A stretch of DNA of 64,000 bases, from positions 235,955-299,954 of the forward strand of contig CAVPMU010000003.1 in NCBI GenBank assembly GCA_963706535.1, written 5' to 3'. Below the pieces are notes generated by a model that saw only the letters and a program-made list of their open reading frames with translations, searched no databases and was not told the origin of the DNA. Both the position numbers and the translations under genes were made by a program. This DNA is from RPQJ01 sp963706535. GTDB taxonomy: Bacteria > Pseudomonadota > Gammaproteobacteria > Steroidobacterales > Steroidobacteraceae. Positions 1 to 7,700 of the stretch are shown piece by piece; the first letter of the stretch is position 1; each line of letters opens with the position of its first letter.

Positions 1-1
1 G

Positions 2-262
2 GAGCTGACCGAGGTGCCGGTCGAGAAGGACGACCTCTACCTGCTCTGCTCCGACGGCCTGTCGGACATGGTCGAGGACGAGGACATTCAGTTAACGATC
101 AGTACCTTTGGTGTTAATCTTGAGACACTTGCGAAGCAGCTGGTGCTGCTCGCGAACGACAATGGGGGGCGCGACAACGTTTCGATCGTGCTGCTGCGGG
201 TGCTGGAGAGCTTCCCCGCCCACCGCGGCATGATGGACCGATTGCTCGGGCTGTTCGGATAA
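2..262 (+). CDS. PP2C-type protein phosphatase, C-terminal part (cut by window edge)
   Basis: The open frame enters from the left edge and ends at 262. It contains the late PP2C motifs: LYLLCSDGLSDMV, in which the Asp of SDG is a metal ligand, and GGRDNVSIVLLRV, where RDN supplies the last metal-binding Asp. These metal-dependent phosphatases remove phosphate from Ser/Thr of target proteins. An internal GTG at 14 is not taken as the start because the same frame continues upstream and the N-terminal two thirds of the domain must lie outside the window. The FHA protein 20 bases downstream on the same strand is a natural partner, since FHA domains read phosphothreonine and phosphatases erase it. 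The family call is secure; substrates are unknown. Confidence 0.9.
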   Translation, partial: ELTEVPVEKDDLYLLCSDGLSDMVEDEDIQLTISTFGVNLETLAKQLVLLANDNGGRDNVSIVLLRVLESFPAHRGMMDRLLGLFG

Positions 263-282
263 CTCGACACGCAGGATCACGC

Positions 283-1008
283 ATGGCCAGGCTTGTACTC
301 AGCCTCGACGGGCAGACGCTCGCCGAGTACAACATGAGCAAGGAGCGCTACACGGTCGGGCGCCTCCCGGACAACGACATCCGCATCGACAATGCGGCGG
401 TGAGCGGTCATCACGCCCTCATCATCAACATACTGAACGACTCGTTCCTCGAAGACCTGAACAGCACCAACGGCACCTACGTCAACGGCAAGATCATCAA
501 GAAGCACGCGCTGCAGCACGGTGACGTGGTCACCGTGGGACACCACGCGCTGCGCTTCATCGACGCCGAGGCCGAGGAGCCCGCGGACGAGTTCGAGAAG
601 ACGATGGTCATCGGCCCGCGCGAGGCGGCGAGGCTCAAGGTCCCGCCCCCGGTTGCGGCCGCCGCGGCCCCGGCGGCGCAGGCTGCTGCCCCGACGCCCG
701 GCACCGCCTCGGCGCTGGGCTTCGGCAACGGCGTGCTGCCCAAGGCCCGCCTGCAGGTGCTCTCCGGCCAGTTCGCCGGTCGCGAGCTCGAACTCGTCAA
801 GACGCTCACCACGCTCGGCCGCCCGGGAGTGCAGGTCGCGGCCATCACCCGCCGCGCGGACGGGTACTACATCATCCATGTCGAGAGCGGCAAGGAAGGC
901 GACTATCCGCTGGTGAATGGCACGCCGATCGGCCCGCAGGCGCGCAAGCTGCACGACAACGACGTGATGCAGCTCGCGGGGGTGAAGATGGGCTTCTTCG
1001 AGAGCTAG
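283..1008 (+). CDS. FHA-domain protein (241 aa)
   Basis: An N-terminal forkhead-associated domain (about residues 20-90) shows the full signature: YTVGRLPDNDIRID, then VSGHHALI, then LNSTNGTYVNGK. The Gly-Arg, Ser, His and Asn residues are those that bind phosphothreonine. A proline/alanine-rich linker (about 115-150) follows. The C-terminal part (about 160-241) has the rhythm of a second, degenerate FHA fold (TLGRPGVQVAAITRR, then LVNGTPIG, then HDNDVMQLAG). The gene starts 20 bases after the PP2C stop, so the pair is probably one operon for Ser/Thr phosphosignalling; a kinase would be expected upstream. No signal peptide or membrane segment is visible. Confidence 0.9.
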   Translation: MARLVLSLDGQTLAEYNMSKERYTVGRLPDNDIRIDNAAVSGHHALIINILNDSFLEDLNSTNGTYVNGKIIKKHALQHGDVVTVGHHALRFIDAEAEEPADEFEKTMVIGPREAARLKVPPPVAAAAAPAAQAAAPTPGTASALGFGNGVLPKARLQVLSGQFAGRELELVKTLTTLGRPGVQVAAITRRADGYYIIHVESGKEGDYPLVNGTPIGPQARKLHDNDVMQLAGVKMGFFES

Positions 1009-1014
1009 TGATCA

Positions 1015-1043
1015 GCGGTTAGCGGTTGGCGGTTGGCGGTTGG
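1015..1043 (+). repeat. Heptamer tandem repeat after the FHA gene
   Basis: Four units of GCGGTT(A/G) run head to tail (1015-1021, 1022-1028, 1029-1035, 1036-1042), beginning six bases after the FHA stop codon. Period and placement match the GGGGATA arrays after alr and rlmB, although the unit sequence differs. The DNA from here to 1274 contains no gene I can support. Confidence 0.8.
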
Positions 1044-1274
1044 TGAGTAAGGCCGGCATTGCCAGCCTTACTCTTTTGGGCCTTCGCCGAACGCCGGAGG
1101 CCGTCGGAACAGCCGCCTGCGTATGACCCGCGATTTCTGGGTTCTGCTGTGACCAGCCTGCTCTACGCGCCGAAAGCAGACGCTGGAGTCCTGCGATCGA
1201 CCCCAAGCAGCCCCAATGCGGCACGCAAAGCAGCCGTTGGAGACTCTCTAGCATTTACCGCCTTCCGTGGCCGC

Positions 1275-1770
1275 TCACTCTGCGGCAAACCAGATGTCGC
1301 CGAACCAAGCCTCGGCAGAGAAACTCGAGGTGTCTGTATCGGTCATCACCGCGACGGCAGCGACTTTTCCGGGCTCATCGCCAAACAGCCGCCGATAGTC
1401 ATCGGACACGCTTCGTGATTCGCGCGTCCACTGCCCGACCGCTGCGGGACCGGAGCGTACGGCAAACATGCGCGCCTGGGGCGGTGAATGCATTGGCCCA
1501 AGTACTGCCCGCGGGCTCCCAGTGCAAGTACGGCGTCTCCGCGAGGTTGACCCGCACTCGGCGGTACAGCCCGGAGGCCGTGCCGTCGCTGAACGCGTGC
1601 AGGACGTGCCGTCCGCCGTGGTCGGTCAACCGGTACCGGGTCTCGCCGACGAATGACCGGGACGTCCATCCATCGAGTTCACCGGCACTGAACCGCCCGA
1701 CGTCTACGCGCTCGGCACGCGCCTCGGTCGACAGCAGCATCAGCGCAGCAACCAGATGCAGATGTTTCAA
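1275..1770 (-). pseudogene. DUF3047 family protein, deleted and frameshifted remnant
   Basis: The first segment (1770 down to about 1470) has a signal peptide (MKHLHLVAALMLLSTEARA) followed by DUF3047 hallmarks: RYRLTDHGGRHVLHA, SDGTASGLYRRVRV and ETPYLHW. The text then jumps straight to GSTWANAFTAPGA, so about 50-60 residues of the usual middle are missing. The ending (MFAVRSG, DDYRRLFGDEPGKVAAVAV, MTDTD, SAEAWFGDIWF) continues in another frame, down to the stop at 1275. An intact member would be about 220 residues. An internal deletion plus one frameshift make a functional product unlikely. It lies immediately downstream of the doxX gene of the bufferin operon, overlapping its stop. The function of the family is unknown to me. 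Confidence 0.8.
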
Positions 1771-2237
1771 GCGCTGGGTGCCGCCCGTCTGTCCAACGCC
1801 GCGTCAACCGACAGTCGTCCCGGGCCAAACACGATCACGGTCACGAGCATCAGGCCCCAGAAATAGTGTTGTCCCAGGGCCGCTTCGAAGCCCTCGCTCA
1901 TCAATACGTGCGCATAGGCGACGACCGCCATGACGTTGACCGCGGACAGTCCCAGCGCCGAGTACCGCCCGACCAGCCCGACGATCAACAGCAGCGGAAA
2001 GACGATTGCCCCGGCGGTCCCGACGACGGCAGCGAGGTCCGGCGGCAGCAGCGAAACGTGGTACTCCTCATGGAACATGTACTGCGTGGTCTCCCAGTCC
2101 TGCAGCTTGAGCCAGCCCGACTTCAGGAACTGCCACGACACGTAGACGCGCAGGCCGAGCAGAAACAGCGGCTGCAGCGGGGCAAGCACGATGGCGGCAA
2201 GGCCGTTCATTCGATCAGCGACACGAGCGAGTGGCAT
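1767..2237 (-). CDS. bufD: DoxX-family membrane protein of the first bufferin operon
   Basis: A 156-residue protein with four hydrophobic segments. It has typical DoxX features: the RVYVSWQFLKSGWLKLQDW helix near residue 35, then FHEEYHVSLLPPDLAA and a GRYSALGLSAVNVMAVVAYAH segment. The start at 2237 (MPLARVADRMNG) is preferred to the open frame extending to 2468 because the upstream part would lie inside bufC. DoxX proteins accompany many DUF692/DUF2063 pairs and are assumed to act in electron transfer or membrane handling of the bufferin system; the exact role is not established. It is the fourth gene of the bufA1-bufB-bufC-doxX operon, 50 bases after bufC. Confidence 0.85.
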   Translation of the reverse strand: MPLARVADRMNGLAAIVLAPLQPLFLLGLRVYVSWQFLKSGWLKLQDWETTQYMFHEEYHVSLLPPDLAAVVGTAGAIVFPLLLIVGLVGRYSALGLSAVNVMAVVAYAHVLMSEGFEAALGQHYFWGLMLVTVIVFGPGRLSVDAALDRRAAPSA

Positions 2238-2286
2238 GGTGGATTCCTGGTGATGTCGGAGTTGGCAGATGCGTTGCATGCAAGAC

Positions 2287-3057
2287 TCACGCTGCGGAAG
2301 GCGGGAGTACCGCCGCGACGACCTCACTGGTGAACAGCCAGTGCAGCACACCCGCCAGCCTCGTGACGGGCAGTCCCGATTGCTCCTGGGCAGCACCGAG
2401 CGTCGCCCCGGTGGCGAGCGCATCGATGAACGCGAACTCGCGGCGTGGCACTGGGCGAAGTTCTGCACCCTGGGGTCCGCGGTGCACGATCACGTACTCC
2501 GGGCCAGCCGACAGATCAACGGGCGCCTCGCCCGCGTCCGACTGGTTGGCGCGCCAGACCGACAATACCGGTATGGATCCGCCGACCCGTTGCAGCGATG
2601 GCACGAACCTGAATCGAGTCTCCTCGATTGCGTCGGCTGGCAGGGTCGCGAGCGCTGCAACGGACGCCGTCGGGGAATCCGCCGCCACTCCCGCCTCGGC
2701 CACGGCCCATTCGAGCGCTGCCAGTTCGGCGAGCCAGGCATATGACGTGCCGGCGAGATGCCAAGCCAGGAAACCCGGGAACGGGCGGCCGACGTCGTGC
2801 AGGTCGCCGGTGCGTGACGGATGTGCATTGCGAAAGTGATGCGCGAGTTGCCGGAAGTAGTCGTGCCCGACACGGCCGTGCACGACGGGATAGGTCAGCT
2901 GCAGGGCCTGCTCGAACATTGCCTGCGAGTTGTTGCGATACACGCGAAGGCGCGCCGCGGCCGGGATGCCGTCGTCCACCGCCCAGGCCGCGGCATCGTG
3001 CGAGGCGTCACGCAGGCCTGCGGCGAACGACCTCTGCACCTCAAGCAGCGCGGGCAT
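2287..3057 (-). CDS. bufC: DUF2063 protein, BufC/HvfC type (first cassette)
   Basis: A 256-residue soluble protein of the DUF2063 family. It opens with LLEVQRSFAAGL and has RLRVYRNNSQAMFEQALQLTYPVV, the conserved helix of the N-terminal domain, then HPSRTGDLHDVGRPFPGFL. Members pair with DUF692 enzymes and are thought to present the precursor peptide to them, as MbnC does for MbnB in methanobactin synthesis. The start at 3057 (MPALLEV) overlaps the end of bufB by 17 bases; an upstream start at 3084 would only add nine residues. The operon partners are bufA1, bufB and doxX. Family assignment is firm; the molecular role comes from family knowledge. Confidence 0.9.
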   Translation of the reverse strand: MPALLEVQRSFAAGLRDASHDAAAWAVDDGIPAAARLRVYRNNSQAMFEQALQLTYPVVHGRVGHDYFRQLAHHFRNAHPSRTGDLHDVGRPFPGFLAWHLAGTSYAWLAELAALEWAVAEAGVAADSPTASVAALATLPADAIEETRFRFVPSLQRVGGSIPVLSVWRANQSDAGEAPVDLSAGPEYVIVHRGPQGAELRPVPRREFAFIDALATGATLGAAQEQSGLPVTRLAGVLHWLFTSEVVAAVLPPSAA

Positions 3058-3913
3058 GGCTTGCCTCGAGCATCGCGCCAGCACGCGCCGCCTCGTCGAG
3101 CAGCACGTCGAGCGGCGGCACGTCGGTGTCCCACTCGATGAGCGTGGGCAGCGGGCCGAATCGCTCCAGCACCCGGGCGTACAGTGACCAGACCGGAGCC
3201 GACACGCGTGAACCGTGGTCGTCGATCAGCAGCGGCCGGCCATCGATCTCCTTGCGCAGGTGACCGGCGAGGTGCGACTCCTGCACTGCGGCCATCGGCA
3301 ATCGATTGATGGTCGTCATCGCGTCAAAGCCGACGTTGACCGAGTTGACGTAGAGGTTGTTCACGTCGAGCAGGAGTCCGCAGCCGGACTCCTCGACCAC
3401 CGCGGCGAGGAATTCACCCTCGGCGAGCGTCGAGTGCCGGTACCGCAGGTACTGCGAGACGTTCTCGACGAGAATCGGGCGGCCCAGGGCGTCCTGCAAC
3501 TCACGCACGCGCGCCGCCAGGTGATGCACGGCTTCCTCGGTGAACGGCAGCGGCAACAAGTCGTTGAAATGCCTGCCGTCCAGGCGGCCCCAGCACGCAT
3601 GCTCGGACACGATCGCCGGCTCGAATCGACGAATCGCGTCCGCAACACGGCGGACGTGGGCGTGGTCGAGCGGATCCACCGACCCGAGGTCGAGGCCTAC
3701 GCCGTGCAGGCTCACCGGGTAGTCGGCGCCTAACCGATCGAGCAACTGCGGCTCGCGCCCGCCGGCGTGAAAATAGTTCTCGGTGTGGACTTCGAGGAAC
3801 GCGACGTCCGGCCGCTGGGCGACGAATGCGCCGAAGTGCGCGCTTCGCAGGCCGATGCCTGCTCGTGCAGGCAACGGCCACTCGCCGGCATGGCCGGACG
3901 TCCCGGGGAACAT
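3041..3913 (-). CDS. bufB: DUF692 multinuclear-iron peptide-modifying enzyme BufB (first cassette)
   Basis: A 290-residue DUF692 TIM-barrel protein related to MbnB. The metal-binding landmarks are all present: EVHTENYF, SLHGVGLDLG, VSEHACWG, FNDLLPLPFTEEA, LVENVSQYLR, LLLDVNNLYVNSVN, ESHLAGH and IDDHGS. His, Asp, Glu and Asn side chains in these motifs bind the iron cluster. Family members convert cysteines of a precursor peptide to oxazolone/thioamide or thiooxazole groups; here the substrate should be the adjacent BufA1. The start at 3913 lies five bases after the bufA1 stop. A longer upstream reading would run through bufA1 in another frame and is rejected. Confidence 0.93.
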   Translation of the reverse strand: MFPGTSGHAGEWPLPARAGIGLRSAHFGAFVAQRPDVAFLEVHTENYFHAGGREPQLLDRLGADYPVSLHGVGLDLGSVDPLDHAHVRRVADAIRRFEPAIVSEHACWGRLDGRHFNDLLPLPFTEEAVHHLAARVRELQDALGRPILVENVSQYLRYRHSTLAEGEFLAAVVEESGCGLLLDVNNLYVNSVNVGFDAMTTINRLPMAAVQESHLAGHLRKEIDGRPLLIDDHGSRVSAPVWSLYARVLERFGPLPTLIEWDTDVPPLDVLLDEAARAGAMLEASHARAA

Positions 3914-3918
3914 CGCGA

Positions 3919-4176
3919 TCAGCTCTTCTTGCCGGCCGTGAGCGAGCCGCCCAGCTTCTCGCACTCGCCCTTCGGCACGAACTTCCACTCGCTGGGGTCG
4001 TTGTCCACCTTGGACTGCGCGGCGCAGGAATGGCCGTTGGCTGCGCAATCGTTCTGCGCGGCCTTGGCGACGCCGTAGCATTTCTCCTTCGCGGCGCCCT
4101 CCGAGAAGGCCGAGTTGCTGCCGAGCGCCAGCAGGCTGCCGACGGCCGCTGCGATCGCGATTGTCTTCATGTTCAT
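3919..4176 (-). CDS. bufA1: BufA1-type bufferin precursor (DUF2282)
   Basis: An 85-residue secreted precursor. It has a signal peptide at 1-25 (MNMKTIAIAAAVGSLLALGS, ending near AFS-EG). The mature part has four cysteines at 33, 44, 51 and 72 in the DUF2282 pattern KCYGVAKAAQNDC, then SCAAQSKVD and the conserved tail EWKFVPKGECEKLGG. In characterised bufferins, cysteines of this peptide are modified by the DUF692/DUF2063 pair and the product chelates copper in the periplasm. It is the first gene of the operon, about 95 bases downstream of a putative ECF promoter at 4273-4299. The match to the family is close over its full length. Confidence 0.93.
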   Translation of the reverse strand: MNMKTIAIAAAVGSLLALGSNSAFSEGAAKEKCYGVAKAAQNDCAANGHSCAAQSKVDNDPSEWKFVPKGECEKLGGSLTAGKKS

Positions 4177-4271
4177 TGGTCAACCCCACTGATGTTGGAA
4201 CACGCTCGAGCATGGCTGGTCGAGGTGACTGCCCGGAGGTCAGACGCTCGCCATTGCCTGTTCGTGTAGTT

Positions 4272-4299
4272 AGACCCGCGACAGACCGGATTTCTTACA
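4272..4299 (-). promoter_or_regulatory. Putative ECF promoter of the bufA1 operon
   Basis: On the minus strand TGTAAGAA (4299-4292) is followed after 14 bases by GGGTCT (4277-4272). The same two boxes at 14-15 base spacing occur at seven other island promoters (5644, 10850, 16336, 22070, 22105, 26381, 26401). The bufA1 start is about 95 bases downstream, almost the same leader length as at the bufA2 copy. Confidence 0.7.
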
Positions 4300-4366
4300 C
4301 GCACGCGGCAGCCGTCCCGGGAATAAGTCGCCGGCCGCCCGGGTCTGCTCTTCGAGAGGTGGACAC

Positions 4367-5059
4367 ATGAAGTGCCGCGACGCGCGGTTCGCGATTGGAG
4401 CCGATCCGGCAGGCGTCAATCCCGCGCTCGCCGAGCACCTGGACGCCTGTGGGCCCTGCATGGCTCATTTGCATGTCATGCAGGCGCTGGACGAGCGTTT
4501 GCGCGAGGCCATGGCCGTCGCGGTTCCGGCGACCGCAGGTCCGCCCGTGCCGTCCGCGCTGGTGTCCGGGCGCGCCCGACCGCCGTTCTTGATGCCGCTC
4601 GCCTTGGCGGCCAGCGTCGCGGCCGTATCCTTGATCGCCGGACTGCTGTGGATCGGTGCGCCACGTCCCTCGCTCGCGAGCGAGGTCGTCGCCCACCTGG
4701 CCGACGAGCCGGACGCGTGGACAGCGACAGTCCCATTGGCGCAGGCGGAGGTGGCCCCGGTGCTCCTCCGGGCGGGCATCAGCCTCCAGGGTCGCGTCAC
4801 CGGCGTGACCTACGCGCACGGCTGCCGGTTCCGCGGCCGCTACGTGCCGCATCTGGTCGTGTGGACCGCCGATGGCCCAGTCACCGTGCTGGTGCTGCTG
4901 CACGAGAACGTCCGCGAGCGCACTGCATTCGCGGATAGCGGGTACAGTGGCGCGCTGATCCCGGCCACGCGAGGGTCGATTGCCGTGCTGGCGAAAGATG
5001 GCACCAACGTCGACCGGGTCGCCGCGCAGGCCACGGCCGCCATCCACTACGAGAACTGA
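4367..5059 (+). CDS. DUF3379 family putative membrane anti-sigma factor
   Basis: A 230-residue protein with a cytoplasmic N-terminus carrying HLDACGPCMAH near residues 25-35 (His-x3-Cys-x2-Cys, like zinc anti-sigma domains). One membrane helix follows at about 78-99 (MPLALAASVAAVSLIAGLLW), then a periplasmic C-terminal domain. This matches DUF3379, a family usually found directly beside an ECF sigma gene and presumed to restrain it. Here the probable partner sigma is at 10201-10779, about 5 kb away. It is transcribed divergently from the bufA1 operon. An SD-like GAGAGG precedes the ATG. I see no clear copy of the island promoter motif driving this gene. It forms an operon with the AhpD-like gene, whose ATG follows the stop directly. 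Confidence 0.8.
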   Translation: MKCRDARFAIGADPAGVNPALAEHLDACGPCMAHLHVMQALDERLREAMAVAVPATAGPPVPSALVSGRARPPFLMPLALAASVAAVSLIAGLLWIGAPRPSLASEVVAHLADEPDAWTATVPLAQAEVAPVLLRAGISLQGRVTGVTYAHGCRFRGRYVPHLVVWTADGPVTVLVLLHENVRERTAFADSGYSGALIPATRGSIAVLAKDGTNVDRVAAQATAAIHYEN

Positions 5060-5623
5060 ATGCCGCGCTTCCCGTCATTGCCGCCGCAGCCCGTGCTCGG
5101 CGACGTGTTCAAGCGATTCCCGGCCGGGGCGGCCGCACTGCTCGAGTACCACGACGTCGTGCTGCGGGGTCCTTCGCCCCTCACCGTCGGGGAGCGTGAA
5201 ATGATCGCCGCCTACGTCTCCGGGCTCAATGCCTGCGCCTATTGCCACGGTGCGCATCAGGTCATCGCCGAGATCCATGGCATCGACCCGACGGTCCTCG
5301 CGGGCCTGGTGAGCGACCCGGCGAGCGCCGGCGTCGCGGCCCGCCTGCTTCCGGTCCTCGCCTACGTGCGTAAGCTCACCCTGACGCCGGGACGGATGGT
5401 GGATGCCGACGCCGCCGCCGTGTTCGCCGCCGGCTGGAGCGAGGAGGCTCTCTTCCATGCCGTCAGCATCTGCGCCCTGTTCAATTTCATGAACCGGATT
5501 GTCGAGGGTTGCGGCGTACAGACGGACGAGGGGGTGCGGGCCGAGCAGCGCGCGCGACACCTCGAATTGAAGGACGACTCGCACACCTACGCGAGCTTCG
5601 GGAGGCGCATTGGCCTGACCTGA
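5060..5623 (+). CDS. AhpD-like / carboxymuconolactone decarboxylase family protein
   Basis: A 187-residue peroxidase-related protein. The active-site helix reads SGLNACAYCHGAHQVIAEIHG (residues about 54-73), with the CxxCH redox pair and downstream His typical of AhpD-like thiol peroxidases and alkylhydroperoxidase-type enzymes. The gene follows DUF3379 without a gap, so translation is likely coupled. In this setting it probably detoxifies peroxides or handles thiol oxidation during metal stress; the substrate is unknown. A second member of the broad family is encoded at 33126-33689, with divergent sequence and its own regulator. Confidence 0.88.
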   Translation: MPRFPSLPPQPVLGDVFKRFPAGAAALLEYHDVVLRGPSPLTVGEREMIAAYVSGLNACAYCHGAHQVIAEIHGIDPTVLAGLVSDPASAGVAARLLPVLAYVRKLTLTPGRMVDADAAAVFAAGWSEEALFHAVSICALFNFMNRIVEGCGVQTDEGVRAEQRARHLELKDDSHTYASFGRRIGLT

Positions 5624-5643
5624 CACCCCCCTGCTGGGAGCGG

Positions 5644-5670
5644 TGTAAGAAATGGTCGGGCGGCTCGGTC
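5644..5670 (+). promoter_or_regulatory. Putative ECF promoter of the bufA2 operon
   Basis: TGTAAGAA (5644-5651), a 14-base spacer, then CGGTC (5666-5670). This is essentially the same pair of boxes as upstream of bufA1, including the G in the third position of the second box. It leaves a leader of about 100 bases before bufA2. Confidence 0.72.
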
Positions 5671-5769
5671 TAATGGAGGAACCCGTTGGCTGCGACGGGC
5701 GACGTCGAGACCGTCGTTCCATCCAATCAGCGGGTGCATCGCACCCAAAACCGCAGGAGCCAGAGCAAC

Positions 5770-6039
5770 ATGATCAACCGTCGTACCACCGGGGCCGCCC
5801 TCGCCACCGCCGCCGCCCTCCTCTTCAGCACCGCTGCGATCAACACGGCCAGCGCCGAGGACGCGCAGGTCCAGTGTACGGGCGTGAACGCCTGCAAGGG
5901 CCAGTCCGCCTGCAAGACGGCGAACAGTGCCTGCAAGGGTCACAACGCGTGCAAGGGCCAGGGATTCCTGATGTTGTCCGAGAAGGACTGCGCCAAGGCC
6001 CAGGAGGAGGCGAAGAAGGAGGAGAAGGCCAAGATGTAA
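5770..6039 (+). CDS. bufA2: BufA2-type bufferin precursor, Cys-repeat peptide
   Basis: An 89-residue secreted peptide. The signal peptide covers about 1-29 (INRRTTGAALATAAALLFST, ending near ASA-ED). The mature part carries a cysteine ladder at residues 36, 42, 48, 55, 61 and 74, written as C-TGVNA-C-KGQSA-C-KTANSA-C-KGHNA-C-KGQGF; the four CK(G/T) units are near repeats. The C-terminus is charged (AQEEAKKEEKAKM). The pattern matches what I know as the BufA2 family of periplasmic metallophores and differs from the four-Cys DUF2282 type at 3919-4176. The start at 5770 has AGGAG 11 bases upstream. It precedes its own bufB and bufC. The precise modified residues cannot be read from sequence. Confidence 0.85.
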   Translation: MINRRTTGAALATAAALLFSTAAINTASAEDAQVQCTGVNACKGQSACKTANSACKGHNACKGQGFLMLSEKDCAKAQEEAKKEEKAKM

Positions 6040-6040
6040 C

Positions 6041-6064
6041 GGACCGCCAGCTGCGCGGCGGTCC
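6041..6064 (+). terminator. Intercistronic hairpin between bufA2 and bufB
   Basis: GGACCGCC, an eight-base loop AGCTGCGC, then GGCGGTCC form a perfect 8-bp stem beginning two bases after the bufA2 stop. No T-tract follows (TTGCCGCC), so it may act as an attenuator or an mRNA 3'-end protector that raises precursor over enzyme levels, rather than as a strict terminator. Confidence 0.6.
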
Positions 6065-6092
6065 TTGCCGCCGCGCGGCCGGCGTGCCAGCC

Positions 6093-6917
6093 ATGTCATC
6101 CCTCGGATTCGGCCTCGGGCTGCGCCCCGACCACTACGTAGAGATCCTGCGGGATCGTCCGCACGTGGATTGGTTCGAGGCCATCACCGAGAATTACCTG
6201 GTCCCGGGTGGCTCGCCGCTGTACTACCTGGAACGAATCCGGTCGGAGTTCCCGGTCGTCCTGCACGGCGTATCGCTGTCGATCGGCGGCACCGACCCGC
6301 TCGACGCGGGCTATCTGCGCGACCTGAAGCTGCTCGCATCGCGCATCGAGCCTCTATGGATTTCGGACCACCTGTGCTGGACCGGCGTGAACGGGCTCAA
6401 CCTGCACGATCTGCTGCCGCTGCCGTACACCAAGGAAGCACTGCAACACGTGGTCGAACGCGTCCGGCGCGTCCAGGACTATCTCGGCCGCCAGATCCTG
6501 CTCGAGAACGTCTCGGGCTACCTGAGCTACGCGGGCTCCGAGATGAGCGAGTGGGAGTTCCTCTCCGCCATCGCGGAGCAAGCCGACTGCCAGCTGCTGC
6601 TCGACGTGAACAATGTCTATGTGAGCAGCGTAAATCACCGCTTCGACCCGCTCGCTTACCTGGCGGGCGTGCCGGCAGGTCGCGTCCGGCAGATTCACCT
6701 TGCCGGGCACCAGGACAACGGCTCCCACATCATCGACACTCATGATGCGCCGGTGGCGCCCGAGGTGTGGGACCTGTACGGCCACGCCGTGCGGCGATTC
6801 GGCGCCGTGGCCACCATGATCGAACGCGACGACAACATTCCCGAGCTGGCGACCCTGGTCGAGGAACTCGACGTGGCCCGCAGCATTGCGTCGCAGCAAC
6901 TGCAGGCGGCCGCATGA
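6093..6917 (+). CDS. bufB: DUF692 enzyme BufB (second cassette)
   Basis: A 274-residue DUF692 protein, paralogous to the one at 3041-3913, with the same metal-site landmarks: AITENYL, VLHGVSLSIGG, ISDHLCWTG, LHDLLPLPYT, LLENVSGYL, LLLDVNNVYVSSVNH, QIHLAGH and IDTHD. It should modify BufA2 cysteines. The start at 6093 (MSSLGFGLGLRPDHY) places the conserved N-terminal strand correctly; longer readings run back through bufA2 in another frame. The stop overlaps the bufC start (ATGA at 6914-6917), so translation is coupled. The two DUF692 copies differ throughout, so this is not a recent duplication. Confidence 0.92.
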   Translation: MSSLGFGLGLRPDHYVEILRDRPHVDWFEAITENYLVPGGSPLYYLERIRSEFPVVLHGVSLSIGGTDPLDAGYLRDLKLLASRIEPLWISDHLCWTGVNGLNLHDLLPLPYTKEALQHVVERVRRVQDYLGRQILLENVSGYLSYAGSEMSEWEFLSAIAEQADCQLLLDVNNVYVSSVNHRFDPLAYLAGVPAGRVRQIHLAGHQDNGSHIIDTHDAPVAPEVWDLYGHAVRRFGAVATMIERDDNIPELATLVEELDVARSIASQQLQAAA

Positions 6918-7699
6918 TCGAATTGCGTCGGACCCAGGCAGCCGTGCAGCGATTCGTCCTGACGCAGGACGACGCGGCGACCGGCCTCGTGACGGGTAAC
7001 GAGCGGCTGTCGGCCTCTGATCGGCTGGGGATCTACGCTTACGCCTATGTCTCGCGACTGGTCGATTCGCTGCAGCAGAACTTCCCGGCCGTGGCGCACG
7101 TGCTGGGCGACGATCGATTCGCGGAAACGGCCCGTGCATTCATCCGGCGGCATCCGTCACGCGTCGCATCGATCCGCTACGTCGGCCGCACGTTCGCCGA
7201 CTTCCTGGACGAGCGCGCGACTGACCCGGCGGGCACGATGCTGGCCGACCTGGCGCGATGGGAATGGGCCCTGACGGCAGCCTTCGACGGCCCGGATGCC
7301 GAGCCCCTGGGCCCATCAGCGCTGGCGGACGTGCCGGCGGCGCGCTGGCCCGGGCTCTGCTTGCGCGTGCACGGCGCACTGCAACGAGTGGCCCTGCACA
7401 CGAACGCAGTCGAGTGGTGGCGATTTGCCGTCCAGGACGGCCCGCAGCCGGCGATGGCCTGCGTCACGATTGACACGGAGTGGGTCATCTGGCGATCCGG
7501 CCTGGCAACGTCCTTCCGGTCGCTGCCGGCCGACGAGGCCTGGATGCTCGATACCGCGCTGCGCGGCGCGCCCTTCGCCGACCTCTGCGCGGGACTCGTA
7601 GAGTTCGCCAGCGACGCCAACGCGGCACCGCGCGCGGCAACTTTGCTCAAGTCGTGGTGGACCGCGGGCTGGGTAGTCGGCCTCGACTTCGTCGAGTAG
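6914..7699 (+). CDS. bufC: DUF2063 protein, BufC type (second cassette)
   Basis: A 261-residue DUF2063 partner of the adjacent BufB. The N-terminal domain reads LRRTQAAVQRFVLTQ, then RLGIYAYAYVSRLVDSLQQN, then FPAVAHVLGDDRF and RRHPSRVASIRYVGRTFADF. The C-terminal half (about 150-261) is the variable domain. The start at 6914 overlaps the bufB stop by four bases. Unlike the first cassette there is no DoxX gene behind it; the next gene is a lipoprotein with a patatin domain. Its role (precursor recognition for the iron enzyme) is inferred from the family. Confidence 0.9.
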   Translation: MIELRRTQAAVQRFVLTQDDAATGLVTGNERLSASDRLGIYAYAYVSRLVDSLQQNFPAVAHVLGDDRFAETARAFIRRHPSRVASIRYVGRTFADFLDERATDPAGTMLADLARWEWALTAAFDGPDAEPLGPSALADVPAARWPGLCLRVHGALQRVALHTNAVEWWRFAVQDGPQPAMACVTIDTEWVIWRSGLATSFRSLPADEAWMLDTALRGAPFADLCAGLVEFASDANAAPRAATLLKSWWTAGWVVGLDFVE

Positions 7700-7700
7700 C

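Noticed and set aside
4315..4352. A ninth ECF-type motif (GAATAAG ... GGGTCT) ahead of DUF3379
   Set aside because: The first box matches poorly and the spacing is about 11 instead of 14-15 bases.
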